Positions 16,195 through 29,273 are shown, counted from the first letter of the stretch. The stretch is DNA of 64,000 bases from Caulobacter sp. (GCA_016125585.1 WGLL01000009.1:1-64000); one strand, 5' to 3'. The notes: generated from the letters alone by a model not told the origin. Translations and numbers: made by a program.

Positions 16195-18516
16195 CTATTC
16201 GGCCAGCGCGGGCTCCTCGATCTCCGGCGCGCCGGGCTCTCTCGGTTCCGGCTCGTCGATATCGAAGTCGAAGGCGATCTTGCCGTCCTTGAGCACCACC
16301 TTGACGTGGCCGCCCTTGGCCAGCTTGCCGAACAGGATGTCGTCGGCCAGCGGCTTCTTGATGTGCTCCTGGATGACCCGGGCCAGAGGCCGGGCGCCGT
16401 AGAGCTCGTCGAAGCCGTTCTCGGCCAGCCAGTCGGCGGCCTCGTCGCTGGTCTCGATGGTGATGTTGCGATCGGCCAACTGGGCTTCCAGCTGCAGAAC
16501 GAACTTCTGGACCACCTGGCGGATGATGTCCTTGGTCAGCGGCTTGAAGGCCACCACGGCGTCGAGGCGGTTGCGGAATTCGGGGGTGAACAGCCGCTTC
16601 AGCGCCGCCTCTTCCTCACCCTCGACCTTGCCGCGGCCAAAGCCGATCGACTGGCGCTGGGCGTCGGAGGCGCCGGCGTTGGTGGTCATGATCAGCACCA
16701 CATTGCGGAAGTCGACCTTCTTGCCGTTGGCGTCGGTCAGCACCCCGTGGTCCATCACCTGCAGCAGGATGTTGTAGACGTCCTGGTGCGCCTTCTCGAT
16801 CTCGTCGAGCAGCACCACCGCGTGGGGATGCTGGTCGACCGCATCGGTCAGCTGGCCGCCCTGGTCGTAGCCGACATAGCCGGGAGGGGCCCCGATCAGG
16901 CGGCTGACGGTGTGGCGCTCCATGTACTCGCTCATGTCGAAGCGCAGCAGCTCGATGCCGAGCGTCTGGGCCAGCTGACGCGCAGCCTCGGTCTTGCCGA
17001 CCCCGGTCGGGCCGCTGAACAGATAGCTGCCGATCGGCTTGTTGGCGTCGCGCAGACCGGCCCGGGCCATCTTCATGGCCGAGGACAGCTGGGCGATGGC
17101 CTCGTCCTGGCCGAACACCGCGTGCTTCAGATCCTCCTCGAGCTGCTTCAGCGCCTCGGTATCGGTCTTGGACACCGACTTGGGAGGAATGCGGGCGATC
17201 TTGGCGATCACCGCCTCGATTTCCTTGACGCCAATGGTCTTCTTGCGCCGCGACTCCGGCAGCAGCATCTGACCGGCCCCGGCCTCGTCGATCACGTCGA
17301 TCGCCTTGTCCGGCAGCTTGCGGTCGGTGATGTAGCGGGCCGAGAGGTCCACCGCCGTCTTGATGGCGTCGTTGGTGTACTTCAGCTTGTGGAACTCTTC
17401 GTAGTAGGTCTTCAGGCCCTTGAGGATCTTGATGGTGTCGCTGATCGTCGGCTCGTTGACGTCGATCTTCTGGAACCGGCGCACCAGGGCGCGATCCTTC
17501 TCGAAGTGCTGGCGGAATTCCTTGTAGGTGGTCGAGCCCATGCAGCGCAGCGTGCCGCTGGCCAGGGCCGGCTTGAGCAGGTTGGAGGCGTCCATCGCCC
17601 CGCCGCTGGTCGCGCCGGCGCCGATGACCGTGTGGATCTCGTCGATGAACAGGATGGCGTTGGCGTGGGTCTCCAACTCCTTGATCACCTGCTTGATCCG
17701 CTCCTCGAAGTCGCCGCGGTAGCGGGTGCCCGCCAGCAGCGAGCCCATGTCGAGGGAGAAGATGGTGGCGCCCTCGAGAACTTCCGGCACTTCGTGGTTG
17801 ATGATCTTGCGGGCCAGGCCCTCGGCGATGGCGGTCTTGCCGACGCCGGGATCGCCGACCAGCAGCGGGTTGTTCTTGGTCCGCCGGCACAGGATCTGGA
17901 TGCAGCGCTCGACCTCGGCCATGCGGCCGATCAGCGGATCGACCTTACCGGCCCGCGCCTTCTCGTTGAGATTGACGCAATAGGCCTCCAGGGCCTCGCC
18001 GCCGGTCTTGGCGTTGGGCTTGCCGTCCTCGTCTTCCGGCGAGGCGCCCTTGACGTTCTTGGGCTCGGACGCCCCCGCCTTCTTGGCGATGCCGTGGGCG
18101 ATGTAGTTGACCGCGTCGTAGCGGGTCATGTCCTGCTCCTGCAGGAAATAGGCGGCGTGGCTTTCCCGCTCGCTGAACACCGCCACCAGCACATTGGCCC
18201 CGGTGACGTCGTCACGGCCCGACGACTGGACGTGGATCACGGCGCGCTGGATCACCCGCTGGAAGCCGGCGGTCGGCTTGGCGTCCTCGCCGTCCTCGAC
18301 GATCAGGGCCTTCAGTTCGGTGTCGATGTAGTTGACGAGAGTCTTCTTCAACTCCGGCAGGTTCACATCGCAGGCGGTCATCACACCCGCCGCATCCTCG
18401 TCGTCGGCGAGGGAGAGCAGCAGGTGCTCAAGGGTCGCATACTCGTGCTTTCGCTGGTTGGCGAACGCCACGGCGCGATGGAGGGTCTCTTCGAGATTGC
18501 GCGAAAACGAGGGCAA
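16195..18516 (-). CDS. clpA: ATP-dependent Clp protease ATP-binding subunit ClpA
   Basis: A 773-residue Hsp100 unfoldase. It has an N-terminal Clp_N domain (1-150) that docks ClpS, a first AAA domain with Walker A GDPGVGKT at 211-218 and Walker B ILFIDEIH, and a second AAA domain with GPTGVGKT at 492-499 and [11 protein letters not shown]. The IGF-type ClpP-binding loop is present in [10 protein letters not shown], so it partners with ClpP. There is no ClpB-like coiled-coil insertion. With ClpS it degrades N-end-rule substrates. It lies directly downstream of clpS (10-bp gap), with a terminator after its stop. Confidence 0.96.
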   Translation of the reverse strand: MPSFSRNLEETLHRAVAFANQRKHEYATLEHLLLSLADDEDAAGVMTACDVNLPELKKTLVNYIDTELKALIVEDGEDAKPTAGFQRVIQRAVIHVQSSGRDDVTGANVLVAVFSERESHAAYFLQEQDMTRYDAVNYIAHGIAKKAGASEPKNVKGASPEDEDGKPNAKTGGEALEAYCVNLNEKARAGKVDPLIGRMAEVERCIQILCRRTKNNPLLVGDPGVGKTAIAEGLARKIINHEVPEVLEGATIFSLDMGSLLAGTRYRGDFEERIKQVIKELETHANAILFIDEIHTVIGAGATSGGAMDASNLLKPALASGTLRCMGSTTYKEFRQHFEKDRALVRRFQKIDVNEPTISDTIKILKGLKTYYEEFHKLKYTNDAIKTAVDLSARYITDRKLPDKAIDVIDEAGAGQMLLPESRRKKTIGVKEIEAVIAKIARIPPKSVSKTDTEALKQLEEDLKHAVFGQDEAIAQLSSAMKMARAGLRDANKPIGSYLFSGPTGVGKTEAARQLAQTLGIELLRFDMSEYMERHTVSRLIGAPPGYVGYDQGGQLTDAVDQHPHAVVLLDEIEKAHQDVYNILLQVMDHGVLTDANGKKVDFRNVVLIMTTNAGASDAQRQSIGFGRGKVEGEEEAALKRLFTPEFRNRLDAVVAFKPLTKDIIRQVVQKFVLQLEAQLADRNITIETSDEAADWLAENGFDELYGARPLARVIQEHIKKPLADDILFGKLAKGGHVKVVLKDGKIAFDFDIDEPEPREPGAPEIEEPALAE

Positions 18517-18526
18517 TGTGGGCTCC

Positions 18527-18862
18527 TCAATCCTTTTCCATAGTGCACTGCAACGGGTGCTGGTGCCGGTGAGCGGCGTCGGTCACCTGGGCCACCTTGG
18601 TCTCGGCGACCTCGTAGGTGAAGACCCCGCAGACCCCAACGCCATTCTGGTGCACGTGAAGCATGATCCTCGTCGCATCTTCGCGCGATTTGTTGAAAAA
18701 ACGCTCAAGCACGTAAACCACGAACTCCATCGGCGTGTAGTCGTCGTTCAGGATCAGCACGCGATACAGCGAGGGCTTTGCGGTCTTGGCCCTGGTCTGG
18801 GTGACCACGCCCGTTCCCGCGCCGCCCTGGCCCGCGCCAGTTCCTGATTTCCGTTCCGCCAT
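18527..18862 (-). CDS. clpS: ClpS, N-recognin adaptor of ClpAP
   Basis: A 111-residue adaptor with a flexible N-terminus (1-28) and a core containing [40 protein letters not shown] and [12 protein letters not shown]. The DDYTPMEFV loop forms the hydrophobic pocket for N-terminal Phe, Tyr, Trp or Leu. It delivers such proteins to ClpA. It is the first gene of the clpS-clpA pair. The C-terminal tail after HRHQHPLQC is short and normal. Confidence 0.96.
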   Translation of the reverse strand: MAERKSGTGAGQGGAGTGVVTQTRAKTAKPSLYRVLILNDDYTPMEFVVYVLERFFNKSREDATRIMLHVHQNGVGVCGVFTYEVAETKVAQVTDAAHRHQHPLQCTMEKD

Positions 18863-18971
18863 GCCGACCTTTGATACCCGTAGCGACGGTCCGCGACGCG
18901 GCCGCCATTCTTGTCAATTAGATATGGAAACATCGGCGCTTTGGAAGGGGGCTGATGGCCGCGCCGATGCT

Positions 18972-20038
18972 TTAGGGGCTGACAGCCTGTTCTCCGAGCC
19001 ATTCCACCCAGGCGCCGTGCGGGTGAACATTGGCCAGGTGATAGTTCTGTCCGTCCGGCCATATGGTGAGCCGCACCGCCATTGGAAACCCCTCCTGTGA
19101 CGGGTCGGGCTCCATCCGCAGCCAGGCAAACGGCGCGGCCGCGGTCGCCGCGGAGGCCGCCGTGTGGATGGCCTCGCTCACGGTCTTTTGAGTCTCGCGC
19201 GGCATGTACTGCCACATCACCGAATGGAACAGCACGGTCGCCCGTCCCTCGGAGGGGGCGAGCCGCGACTCGGTCCAGGCCCCGGCGTCGGCCGCCTCCA
19301 CCGTCGCCGGCGTCGACCGGGCGATGGCGATGGCGCCGCGCAATCGGGCCAGCCGCGCCGGCTGGTCGGCCCAGACATAGGCCTGCAGCCGCAGCGCTGT
19401 GTCGTCGTCGTTCACGTCCAGGGGCGCCTGATCGCAGGCCGCCCGCGAGACCACCGTCACCGCCGGGGTCAGGGCCGGCGCCGGGCCGCGCCAGTCCGTC
19501 GAAGCTGAACGGGGGAGGCGGCGTCGCCCCACCGCCTGCCGCCGAAATCATGGCCATAGCGGTCCCACCTCAGGTTCAGCCCGGCGCTGGCGCCGATCTC
19601 CAGCAGGCTCAACGGCAATCCGGTGCGCGCCGCGACCATCAGGAAACCCGGCGCCAGGCACAGGGACCGGCCGACTTCATTGGTTTGCGGCGGCGAGGTC
19701 ATGAAGGCGGCGACCTGATCGCGATGGGCTTCAAGGACCGATCGCGCGGCGGGGATCAGGGCTTGCCAGTCGGTTTCCCCGGACGTCGCCGGATAGAGCC
19801 TCGCCAGGGCGGGCGCCGCGCCGGTCAGGGTCAGATGATGCAGGGCCGCAAGCAGGCGCAGGGGTGTCGCATCGCGGATATGCGCGCCGGCCTCAAGGCC
19901 GGTCCAGCCCGAGAACAGATCGTCGAGGGCGCCCAGATGGCCGTCGGCGGCCGCCCGCAGCACCGTGGCCGAGAAGGCCGAGCCCAGGGTGTCACACTGC
20001 TCCGCCTGCCAGCGCAGGGCCTGTCTTGTCGCATCCAT
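18972..20038 (-). pseudogene. DUF2332 family gene with a single-base frameshift
   Basis: Two minus-strand frames together give one DUF2332 protein. The 5' part (20038 down to about 19500) begins MDATRQALRWQAEQCDTLGS and reaches LEIGASAGLNLRWDRYGHDF and GGRRWGDAASPVQL. The family sequence then resumes one frame over with TDWRGPAP, RAACDQAPLDVNDDD, LQAYVWADQPARLARLRGAI and VLFHSVMWQYMP, ending at 18972. Joined, they make about 355 codons, the usual family size. The shift lies between 19495 and 19512, either at a five-C run or in the CAGCTTCGAC stretch, consistent with one missing base. It could be a true pseudogene or a sequencing error; no other damage is visible. The family has no known function. 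Confidence 0.75.
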
Positions 20039-20107
20039 GGCGTCAGACTAGTCGGCGGCATCGCGCCGTATAGCTTGACCCGTTCGATCAACCCCTTCGA
20101 CCCTGCC

Positions 20108-21364
20108 TCACTCCTTCTTCAGGGCGCGACCCGTCACCAGGGCGCCCTTGCCGAACTTTGCTTCCAGCCGGTCCATCGCCGTCTCCTGGCTGAGGGCCCG
20201 GCGCTCGTCTCCGGCGAAGAAGTCCTCGCCCGAGGCGCCGGCCGGCTCGAAATCCGACAGGCCCGCTCCGATCAGCCGATAGGCGGTGCCGTTGACCTCC
20301 GCCGCCAGCAGTTCCCGCACCACGCCGAACAGGGTCTTCGCCGTCTGGGTGGCCACGGGCAGGGTTCGCCGCCGGGTGATGATCTTGAAATCCGTGCGGC
20401 GCAGCTTCAGCACCGCCACCCGCCCGGTGATGCCTTCCTTGCGCAGCTGCCGCGCCACCTTCTCGCACAGCGGCCAGAGAATGTTCTCCAGCGTGTCGCG
20501 GTCCGAATAATCCTCGTTGAAGGTCGTCTCGGCGCTGATCGTCTTGCGGCCTTCCCGCGGATTGACCACCCGGGCGTCCTGGCCGTTGGCCAGTCTATGC
20601 AGGCTCATGCCCTGGCTGCCGAACTCGGTGGCCAGATCCTTCAACTCGGCCCGCGCCAGGTCGCCGACGGTCCTGTAGCCGGCCTTCTCCAGCGTGGCGG
20701 CGAAGACCGGTCCGACGCCCGGCAGAATCCGCACCGACTTGGGCGCCAGCACCGCCGGCGCTTCCGATCCCAGCACGGAAAATCCGCGCGGCTTGTCCAG
20801 TTCAGAGGCGATCTTGGCCAGGAACTTGTTGGGCGCGAGGCCGATGGAGACGGTCAGCCCCACCTCGGCCTCGATCCGGGCCTGCAGCCGGGCCAGGGTC
20901 AGGGCCGGGCTCATGCCGTGCAGCCGTTCCGTCCCCGACAGATCGATCCAGCATTCGTCCAGGGAGAGGGTCTGCACCAGCGGCGTCAGGTCCCGGATCA
21001 TCGCCATGATCCGCTTGCTCTCGGGCACATATTTGCTGAAGTCCGGCTTCAGGATCACCGCCTCCGGACACAGCTTTCGCGCCGTGAACATCGGCATTGC
21101 GGAGCGCACCCCGCTCATCCGGGCGATGTAGCAACAGGTCGACACCACGCCCCGCACCCCGCCGCCGATGATCAGCGGCACATCCCGCAAGTCCGGCCGG
21201 TCGCGCTTTTCCACCGAGGCGTAGAAGGCGTCGCAGTCCATGTGGGCGATGGACAGGCTGTCCAGCTCGGCGTGGGCCACGATCCGGGGCGATCCGCAGG
21301 CGGGGCAGCGGCGGGGAGGGGGATCCCCGCCGGTCCAGAAGCAATCGCGGCAGAAGGCGGTCAT
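20108..21364 (-). CDS. dinB: DNA polymerase IV (Y family)
   Basis: A 418-residue translesion polymerase. It opens with a zinc-ribbon-like CRDCF...CPACG segment (Cys5, 8, 20, 23), seen in alphaproteobacterial DinB proteins. The polymerase core has IAHMDCDAFYASVE (Asp43) and SLDECWIDL (Asp136, Glu137) as metal ligands, IGLAPNKFLAKIASELDKP, then the helix-hairpin-helix LPGVGPVFAATLEKAGY. The little-finger domain follows. The C-terminal clamp-binding peptide is not obvious. ATG 21364 is used; the open frame extends to 21508 but that part is Arg-rich and unlike the family. Confidence 0.94.
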   Translation of the reverse strand: MTAFCRDCFWTGGDPPPRRCPACGSPRIVAHAELDSLSIAHMDCDAFYASVEKRDRPDLRDVPLIIGGGVRGVVSTCCYIARMSGVRSAMPMFTARKLCPEAVILKPDFSKYVPESKRIMAMIRDLTPLVQTLSLDECWIDLSGTERLHGMSPALTLARLQARIEAEVGLTVSIGLAPNKFLAKIASELDKPRGFSVLGSEAPAVLAPKSVRILPGVGPVFAATLEKAGYRTVGDLARAELKDLATEFGSQGMSLHRLANGQDARVVNPREGRKTISAETTFNEDYSDRDTLENILWPLCEKVARQLRKEGITGRVAVLKLRRTDFKIITRRRTLPVATQTAKTLFGVVRELLAAEVNGTAYRLIGAGLSDFEPAGASGEDFFAGDERRALSQETAMDRLEAKFGKGALVTGRALKKE

Positions 21365-21627
21365 CGGAGAGTGATCGCGCGGCGCGGCGGACGGGGCAAG
21401 GGGGCGGACGCGCGGTGCGCCCAGCCGCCTCCGGCGCCGCGGCGAGGCGGGCCGGGTCTGACGGAAATCCGCTGTCGACGCCCGCCGTTTTCGGCCCGGC
21501 GATCTCACAATCCGACGTTACGCAGGATATTCACGCGCACGAGAGTGAGGATTGACAGTCGCGAAGTTCCCGGCGCATCTTCCCGTCAACAGCCCGGCAC
21601 AAGACCGGCGCTGACAGGGAGGGACAT

Positions 21628-23901
21628 ATGAAGGGAATTCTGCTCGGGTCGGCCTGCGCCGACCTGATGGCCGCGGCGGCGTCGCCGGCCTTCTGCCAGA
21701 CCGCCGAGACTCCGGACGCTTCGAAGGAAAAGGCGGACTCCACCGCCGTCGTCGAGGAGGTGATCGTCACCGCGACCCGCCGCGACGAAAAGCTGCAGGA
21801 CGTTCCGCTGGCCATCACCGCCTATTCGCAGCAGCAGCTGAACGAGAGCGGCACGGTCGGCTTCGAGGGTCTGGCCATGTCGACGCCCGGCGTGGTGCTG
21901 AACCGGCCGACGGCCAACTTCAACAACTTCACGGCTCGCGGCATCGCCACCAACGGCTATGGCGCCAACCTGCAAAGCTCGGTCGCCATCTACATCGACG
22001 AGATGCCGATCTCGGCCAACGGCAACTCGACCATTCTTGATCCCAGTCTGTTCGATGTTGAGCGGGTCGAGTTCCTGCGCGGGCCGCAGGGCACCCTGTT
22101 CGGCTCCGGCTCCCTGGCCGGGGCGCTGCGCATCCTGACCCACGATTCCGACCCGTCGGGCTTCGACGCCTCGATCTTTGTCGATCTGGGGGCGATGGAC
22201 AATGGCGGCCTGCGGCAGCGCTACAACGCCATGATCAACGTGCCGATCATCAAGGACCAGCTGGCTCTGCGCATCGCCGGTTTCCTCCGGGAGGAGGACG
22301 GCTGGGTCGACAACGTGGGAACCGGCGTCAAGGACTCCAACTCCCTGTCCCAGTACGGCGGCCGCGCCATCCTGCAGTGGGAGCCGACGGATCGCCTGAC
22401 CATCCGCACCATGTATTCCCACGAGATCAGCGACCCGCATGATTCGTCGCTGACCAACCCGGCGCTCGGAACCTATGTGCGCCGGTCGGATCGCCCCGAC
22501 CGCTTCACCAGCGACCTGACCAACTACAACCTGACCGTGGAATACCAGTTCGACGGCGCCCGCCTGATCAGCTCGACGACGCACGGCGACTATGATCAGC
22601 GCTTCTATGTCGACCTCGCCGGCACCTATGCCCAGCGCTTCGCCTTCGCCCTCGACGCCGACGCCTTCGACGACACCCTGGTCCAGGAGACCCGCCTGGT
22701 GTCCGACCCCGGCGGCCGGTTCGACTGGTCGGTCGGCGGCTTCTACATGAAGAAGCGGCGCGACGTGGACTACGGCTACCGGTCCAATCCGGCCTTCCTT
22801 GCCTCGCACGGCATCACCGGCCTGCCGGACGAGTATTACCAACGCTTCGGCGCCCATGCGATCAGCCACGAAAAGGCGGTCTTCGGGGAGCTGACCTACC
22901 GCTTCACGCCGGACTTCTGGATCACCGGCGGCCTCCGGTACGGCTCGCTGGACGCCCAGGCCTTCACCGAGCCGGGCGGCTACACCAGCAACTACCTGAC
23001 CCTGGCCTACTTCGGCCTGTCCGGCCCGGTGACCATCGCGCCGGTCGCCGCCGCCACCGGCGTCAAGGCGGAGGAGGATGGCACCTCCTATCGGCTGAGC
23101 GCCTCCTGGCGGCCGGTTCCGTCGGTCACCACCTATGTCGCGGTCGCCACCGGCTTCCGGGCCCCGGTGGTCAACGCCCGCGCCGGCAGCGTCAGCACCC
23201 TCGACCCGACCGACATCGTCATTCCCAACGGCGCCGACTCCGACAAGCTGACCAACTATGAGATCGGGGTGAAGGGCCGCTGGTTCGATGGCCGGGTGAA
23301 CGCCAACGTCGCCCTCTACTGGGTCGACTGGAAGAACATCCAGGTCCAGGCCAACCGGGTGTCCGACTCCGTCCAGTTCGCCACCAACATCGGCGCGGCG
23401 ACCAGCAAGGGGATCGAGTTCGAGGTCTCCACCCGTCCCCTGGAGGGCTGGACGGTGGCGGTGAACGGCGCCTTCAACGAGGCCAAGGTCACCGACCTGA
23501 CTCCGGCAGAGGCGGCCATCTCCGGCGCGGTGGTCGGGGCCAGGCTGGCGGGACCGCGGGTCCAGGGATCGCTGCGCGTCGAATATGCCTGGGACCCGAC
23601 GCCGAACGTTCAGGCCAAGGCCTCTGTCGCCGTGGCCCACGTGGGCAGTTTCCCCAACTCCTTCCCCAACACGCCGGGCAAGCCGACCGTCCCTCTGGCG
23701 ACCTTCGACTACACCGACAGCTACACCTTCGTGAACGCCAACCTCGGCCTGGCCTTCGGCAAGTTTACCGTCGGGGCCTATGTCGAGAACCTGTTCGATG
23801 ACGACTCGGTGACCTACGTCCACCCCGAAGCCTTCATCGACGGCCGCTACGGGCGGCTGCGGCCCCGCACCTTCGGCGTGCGCGTCGGCTACGAGTTCTG
23901 A
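21628..23901 (+). CDS. TonB-dependent outer-membrane receptor
   Basis: A 757-residue receptor. The N-terminal leader (about 1-23) is short. A TonB-box-like EEVIVTATRRDEKLQDVPLA begins near residue 43. The plug domain contains FTARGIATNGYG and VERVEFLRGPQGTLFGSGS, and the 22-strand barrel ends in an aromatic residue (GVRVGYEF), as outer-membrane proteins do. It resembles the FecA/CirA-like receptors that Caulobacter and sphingomonads use for non-siderophore substrates. A GGGAGG ribosome site precedes ATG 21628. It heads a five-gene operon; the MFS gene overlaps its stop by one base. Confidence 0.9.
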   Translation: MKGILLGSACADLMAAAASPAFCQTAETPDASKEKADSTAVVEEVIVTATRRDEKLQDVPLAITAYSQQQLNESGTVGFEGLAMSTPGVVLNRPTANFNNFTARGIATNGYGANLQSSVAIYIDEMPISANGNSTILDPSLFDVERVEFLRGPQGTLFGSGSLAGALRILTHDSDPSGFDASIFVDLGAMDNGGLRQRYNAMINVPIIKDQLALRIAGFLREEDGWVDNVGTGVKDSNSLSQYGGRAILQWEPTDRLTIRTMYSHEISDPHDSSLTNPALGTYVRRSDRPDRFTSDLTNYNLTVEYQFDGARLISSTTHGDYDQRFYVDLAGTYAQRFAFALDADAFDDTLVQETRLVSDPGGRFDWSVGGFYMKKRRDVDYGYRSNPAFLASHGITGLPDEYYQRFGAHAISHEKAVFGELTYRFTPDFWITGGLRYGSLDAQAFTEPGGYTSNYLTLAYFGLSGPVTIAPVAAATGVKAEEDGTSYRLSASWRPVPSVTTYVAVATGFRAPVVNARAGSVSTLDPTDIVIPNGADSDKLTNYEIGVKGRWFDGRVNANVALYWVDWKNIQVQANRVSDSVQFATNIGAATSKGIEFEVSTRPLEGWTVAVNGAFNEAKVTDLTPAEAAISGAVVGARLAGPRVQGSLRVEYAWDPTPNVQAKASVAVAHVGSFPNSFPNTPGKPTVPLATFDYTDSYTFVNANLGLAFGKFTVGAYVENLFDDDSVTYVHPEAFIDGRYGRLRPRTFGVRVGYEF

Positions 23902-25222
23902 TGTCCGAGGCGGTGGTTCCTCCCCTGGCGGCGGGCGCGCGTTCGGCGCCCGTCGCCCGCCGGCCCGGGGCGCGCGCCTGGGTCGTCCTGGCCATCCTCT
24001 GTTTCGTCTATGTCCTCAACTTCCTTGATCGGCAGCTGCTCTCGATTCTGGCCAAGCCGATCCAGGACGACCTGGGCGTCACGGACGGTCAGCTGGGTCT
24101 GATCACCGGCCTGTATTTCGCGTTGTTCTACTGCCTGATCTCCCTGCCGGTCGGCTGGCTGGCCGACCGGACGAACCGGGTCAGGGTGCTGTCGCTGGCC
24201 TGTGGTCTGTGGAGCGCGGCCACCATCGCCTGCGGCGTCTCGGCCAGCTATCCGCAACTGGTCCTGGCGCGGATGTCGGTCGGAGTCGGGGAAGCCGGCG
24301 GGGTTCCGCCGTCCTACGCCATCATCTCCGACTACTTCGGGCCCGGAACCCGGGGCACGGCCCTGGGCCTGTTCAATCTCGGGCCGCCGATCGGCCAGGC
24401 CATGGGGGTGGCCTTCGGCGCCTCGATCGCCGCCGCCTATGACTGGCGCAGCGCCTTCATCGCCCTGGGCGCCGTCGGGGTAGTCACCGCCGTCGTGGTG
24501 TTCCTCGCGGTGCGCGAGCCGCCGCGCGGGGGGCTGGACGGCGCCGCGGCGAACGCCGAGCCGGCCGAGGGCTTCTGGAAGACCTGCCGGATGTTCTTCT
24601 CCCGGCCGGTGCTGCTGCTGCTTTCCCTGGCCACCGGCGCCACTCAATTCGTCACCTACGGCCTGCTCAACTTCGTCACCCTGTTCCTGATGCGGGAAAA
24701 GGGCATGACGCTGCAGCAGATCGCCCTCTACTACGCCTTGCTGGTCGGTATCGCGGCCGGCGGCGGGATCTTCACCGCGGGCAGGCTGGCCGACTGGCTG
24801 GCGCCCAGAAACAAGCGGGCCTACGCCTACCTCCCGGCCGTCGCCCTGGTGCTCGCGGTGCCTTTTTTCATCGGATTCGTCTGGGCCCCGACCTGGCAGC
24901 TGTCGATGCTGTTCCTGATCGGCCCGATGTTCCTCAACTACTTCTACCTCTCCCCGGCCGTCGCCCTGGTCCAGGAGGAGGTGCGGCCCAATCAGCGGGT
25001 GCTGTCGGGCGCCCTGTTGCTGCTGGTGATGAATCTGATCGGCCTGGGGCTCGGCCCGACCTGGCTAGGCGCGATCAGCGACGCCTTCAGGGCCAGCTAT
25101 CCCGAGCATTCGCTGCAGATGGCCCTCTACACCCTGGTGCCCTTCTACGGCCTGGCGGTGGTTCTGTTTCTCGCCCTCGGTCAGGCCCTCGGCCGCGAGC
25201 AGGCCCTGGCCCGGAGCGCGGC

Positions 25223-25226
<4 letters not shown>
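23901..25226 (+). CDS. MFS transporter
   Basis: A 441-residue inner-membrane transporter with twelve hydrophobic segments. The opening VLNFLDRQLLSILAKPIQDD is typical of the spinster/hexuronate-like MFS group. The loop 2-3 motif reads LPVGWLADRTNRVRVL, and RMSVGVGEAGGVPPSYAIIS marks the fourth helix. It probably carries an organic anion, perhaps the compound captured by the upstream TonB receptor, but the substrate cannot be read. It starts at ATG 23901 (TGATG with the receptor stop) and overlaps the esterase start by 4 bp. Confidence 0.9.
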
Positions 25227-26874
<1,648 letters not shown>

Positions 26875-26878
<4 letters not shown>

Positions 26879-28479
26879 TCGACGGGACCATGCAGCCGTT
26901 CGCCCTGACCCTCGACAAGTTCCTCCAGCACGCCGCCAAATGGCGCCCCGACGGACAGGTGGTGACGGCGCGGGATGACGGAACGCTCGACCGGATCGGC
27001 TATGCCGGCCTTGAGGATCGCAGCCGTCGGGTATCGACGGTGCTCGCCGGACTCGGAGTCGGCTTCGGGCACAGGGTCGCCACCCTGGCCTGGAACACCC
27101 GGCCGCATCTTGAGGCCTGGTATGCCATCATGGGCATGGGGGCGGTCTGCCATACCCTCAATCCCCGGCTGACCGCCGACACCCTGGCCTGGATGGTCGG
27201 CCGCTCAGGGGCCCGCATTCTGATCGTCGCCGTCGACCTGCTGCCGCTGGCGCGCCAGATTGCGGCCCGCGCGCCGACGGTCGAACGGCTGCTGGTCATC
27301 GATGCGGCCGAGGGCGATGACCGGACCGTCGACGGCGCCGGGTCTCCTGCCGTCGACAATCTGGCGACCCTGGTGGCCGGAACGGCCGAGCGCCTGACCT
27401 GGGGCCACTTCGACGAGACCTCGCCCTGCGGCCTCTGCTTCACCTCCGGCACCACCGGCCAGCCCAAGGGCGTCACCTACACCCATCGCTCCAGCTTCCT
27501 GCACGCCCAGCGGCTGTTGCAGGTCGACGCCATGGCCGTCTCGGGAGCCGACAGCGTCCTGGCGGTGGTGCCGATGTTTCACGCCAACGCCTGGGGCCTG
27601 CCGTTCGCGGTTCCGGCCGCCGGCGGCAAGCTGGTGCTGCCGGGCCGCCATGCCGATGGCGCCAGCCTGGCCCGCCTTATCAAGGCCGAGGGCGTCACCA
27701 CCGCGGTCGGGGTCCCCACCGTCTGGCTCGGCCTGCTGGAGCACGTCGAGGCGAGCGGCGAACAGCTTCCCAGCCTCAAGCGCATCGTGGTCGGCGGCGC
27801 CCCGATGCCGGAAGCCCTGATGGCCCGGCTGGAGGACCGTCTTGGCGCCCGGGTCCAGACCACCTGGGGCATGACCGAGCTGTCGCCGTCCGGCACGGTC
27901 ACGCCGCTGAGCGATCCCGTTCGCCCGGCCGGCAAGTCCGGTCGGCCGATCGTTGGCATCGATCTCCTGATCACCGACCCGGAAGGCCGGCCCCTGCCCA
28001 GCCAGCGCAACGCCGAGGGAAACCTGCGGGTGCGCGGCGCCGCTGTGGTCGAGCGCTATTTCGGCGAGACGGAAACCGCCCTCGACGCCGAGGGCTGGTT
28101 TGACACCGGCGACCTGGCCCGCATCGACGACGACGGCAATCTGATCATCACCGGCCGGGCCAAGGACCTGATCAAGTCCGGCGGTGAATGGATCAACCCG
28201 GTCGAGATCGAGGCGGTGGTCGGCGCCCTGCCGCAGGTGTCCCTGGCCGCCGTCATCGGCCGGACCGACGCCAAATGGGGCGAGCGGCCGATCCTGCTGG
28301 TCGAGCTGCGCGAGTCCGGCGAGGTCAGCGACGAGGCCCTTCTGGCGCCGCTGCGGGGCCGGGTGGCCAGCTGGTGGATTCCGGACGACGTCATCCGCCT
28401 GCCGAGCATGCCGCTGGCCGCGACGGGCAAGATCGACAAAATCAGGCTGCGGACAGAGTACGGCGGCGCGCCAGCTTGA
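26875..28479 (+). CDS. Acyl-CoA synthetase (AMP-binding, medium/long-chain type)
   Basis: A 534-residue ANL-family ligase. The A3 phosphate loop TSGTTGQPKG is at 191-200. A5 appears as TTWGMTELSPSGT, A7 as GWFDTGDLARIDDDG, A8 as ITGRAKDLIKSGGEWINPVE, and the adenylation Lys near the end in ATGKIDKI. The segment FHANAWGLPFAVPA is characteristic of fatty-acyl-CoA ligases of this subgroup. It makes an acyl-AMP and then an acyl-CoA from a carboxylic acid. Fourth gene of the TonB-receptor operon. The real acid may be fatty or aromatic. Confidence 0.9.
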
Positions 28480-28511
28480 CGCTCGTCCCGCCAGCACGGA
28501 AAGACTACGGC

Positions 28512-29273
28512 GTGTCCGAGATTCAACCCAAGACCACGCTGAAGGCCGCGCCGGCGTCCAAGTCCCGCGCCAAGCCGACCGCCAAGCCGGCTGCCAAGCC
28601 GGCCGGCGCCCGGCCGCGGCGCCGCGCCACCAAGGCCGAGCAGCGCGCCGATTCCATGGAGCAGATCCTCGACGCGGCAGAGCTGCTGTTCTCCAAGCAC
28701 GGACTCTACGGCGTCACCCTCAAGGACGTGGCCAAGAGCGTCGGCGTCCACCACACCCTGCTGAACTACTATTTCGAGGACAAGAAGAAGCTGTTCGACG
28801 CGGTGTTCGCCCGCCGGGCCGGGGTGACCATCGACCGTCGGATGAAGGCACTCGATGACTACGCCGCCGCCGTCGGCGACGCGCCGACCGTCGAGGGGGC
28901 CTTGCGCGCCTTTCTCGACACCGACCTCGACCTCTACATCCAGGGCGGCGAGGGCTGGAAGAACTATGGGGCCCTGGGCGCCCAGGTCGCCAGCGCGCCC
29001 GAGAGCGCCGTCCTGATGGACGAGCATTTCGACCCCGTGGTCCTGCGCCTGATCGATCTGCTGAAGAAGGCTCTGCCCGACGCCGCCGAGGAAGACATCT
29101 TCTGGGGCTATCACTTCGTCACCGGCGCCCTGATGCTGACCCTCGCCCGGACCGGCCGCATCGACAAACTCTCCGGCGGCGTCTGCAAATCGGAAGACTT
29201 TCCGGCCGTCAAGCAACGGCTCGCCGCCTTCATGGCCGCCGGCTTCATGCAGATCTGCGCTTCGCGGGGCTGA
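28512..29273 (+). CDS. TetR-family transcriptional regulator
   Basis: A 253-residue regulator. A lysine- and alanine-rich N-terminal tail (1-45, repeating KPxAKPA) precedes the TetR helix-turn-helix: [20 protein letters not shown], then [28 protein letters not shown]. The C-terminal ligand domain is helical. GTG 28512 is chosen; a TTG at 28476 overlaps the ligase stop and would add 12 residues. It is the last gene of the five-gene operon and so probably senses the operon's substrate or its acyl-CoA, as FadR/PsrA-type TetR proteins do. The operator was not identified. Confidence 0.86.
   Translation: MSEIQPKTTLKAAPASKSRAKPTAKPAAKPAGARPRRRATKAEQRADSMEQILDAAELLFSKHGLYGVTLKDVAKSVGVHHTLLNYYFEDKKKLFDAVFARRAGVTIDRRMKALDDYAAAVGDAPTVEGALRAFLDTDLDLYIQGGEGWKNYGALGAQVASAPESAVLMDEHFDPVVLRLIDLLKKALPDAAEEDIFWGYHFVTGALMLTLARTGRIDKLSGGVCKSEDFPAVKQRLAAFMAAGFMQICASRG

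Noticed and set aside
16306-18543. 745-residue plus-strand frame opposite clpA
   Set aside because: The clpA frame is an unmistakable Hsp100 protein; the opposite frame has no motif and mirrors clpA codons.
18542-18550. TGCACTGCA near the end of clpS, reverse complement of the phasin operator core
   Set aside because: A 9-bp match inside coding sequence is expected by chance about once in a window of this size, and it lacks the palindromic flanks.
18900-18925. TTGACA on the minus strand upstream of clpS
   Set aside because: No matching -10 at 17 bp and no GCTA-type Caulobacter -10 at the right distance were found.
19082-21631. 849-residue plus-strand frame
   Set aside because: Antisense to DUF2332 and dinB, with Arg/Pro/Gly-rich composition and no domain.
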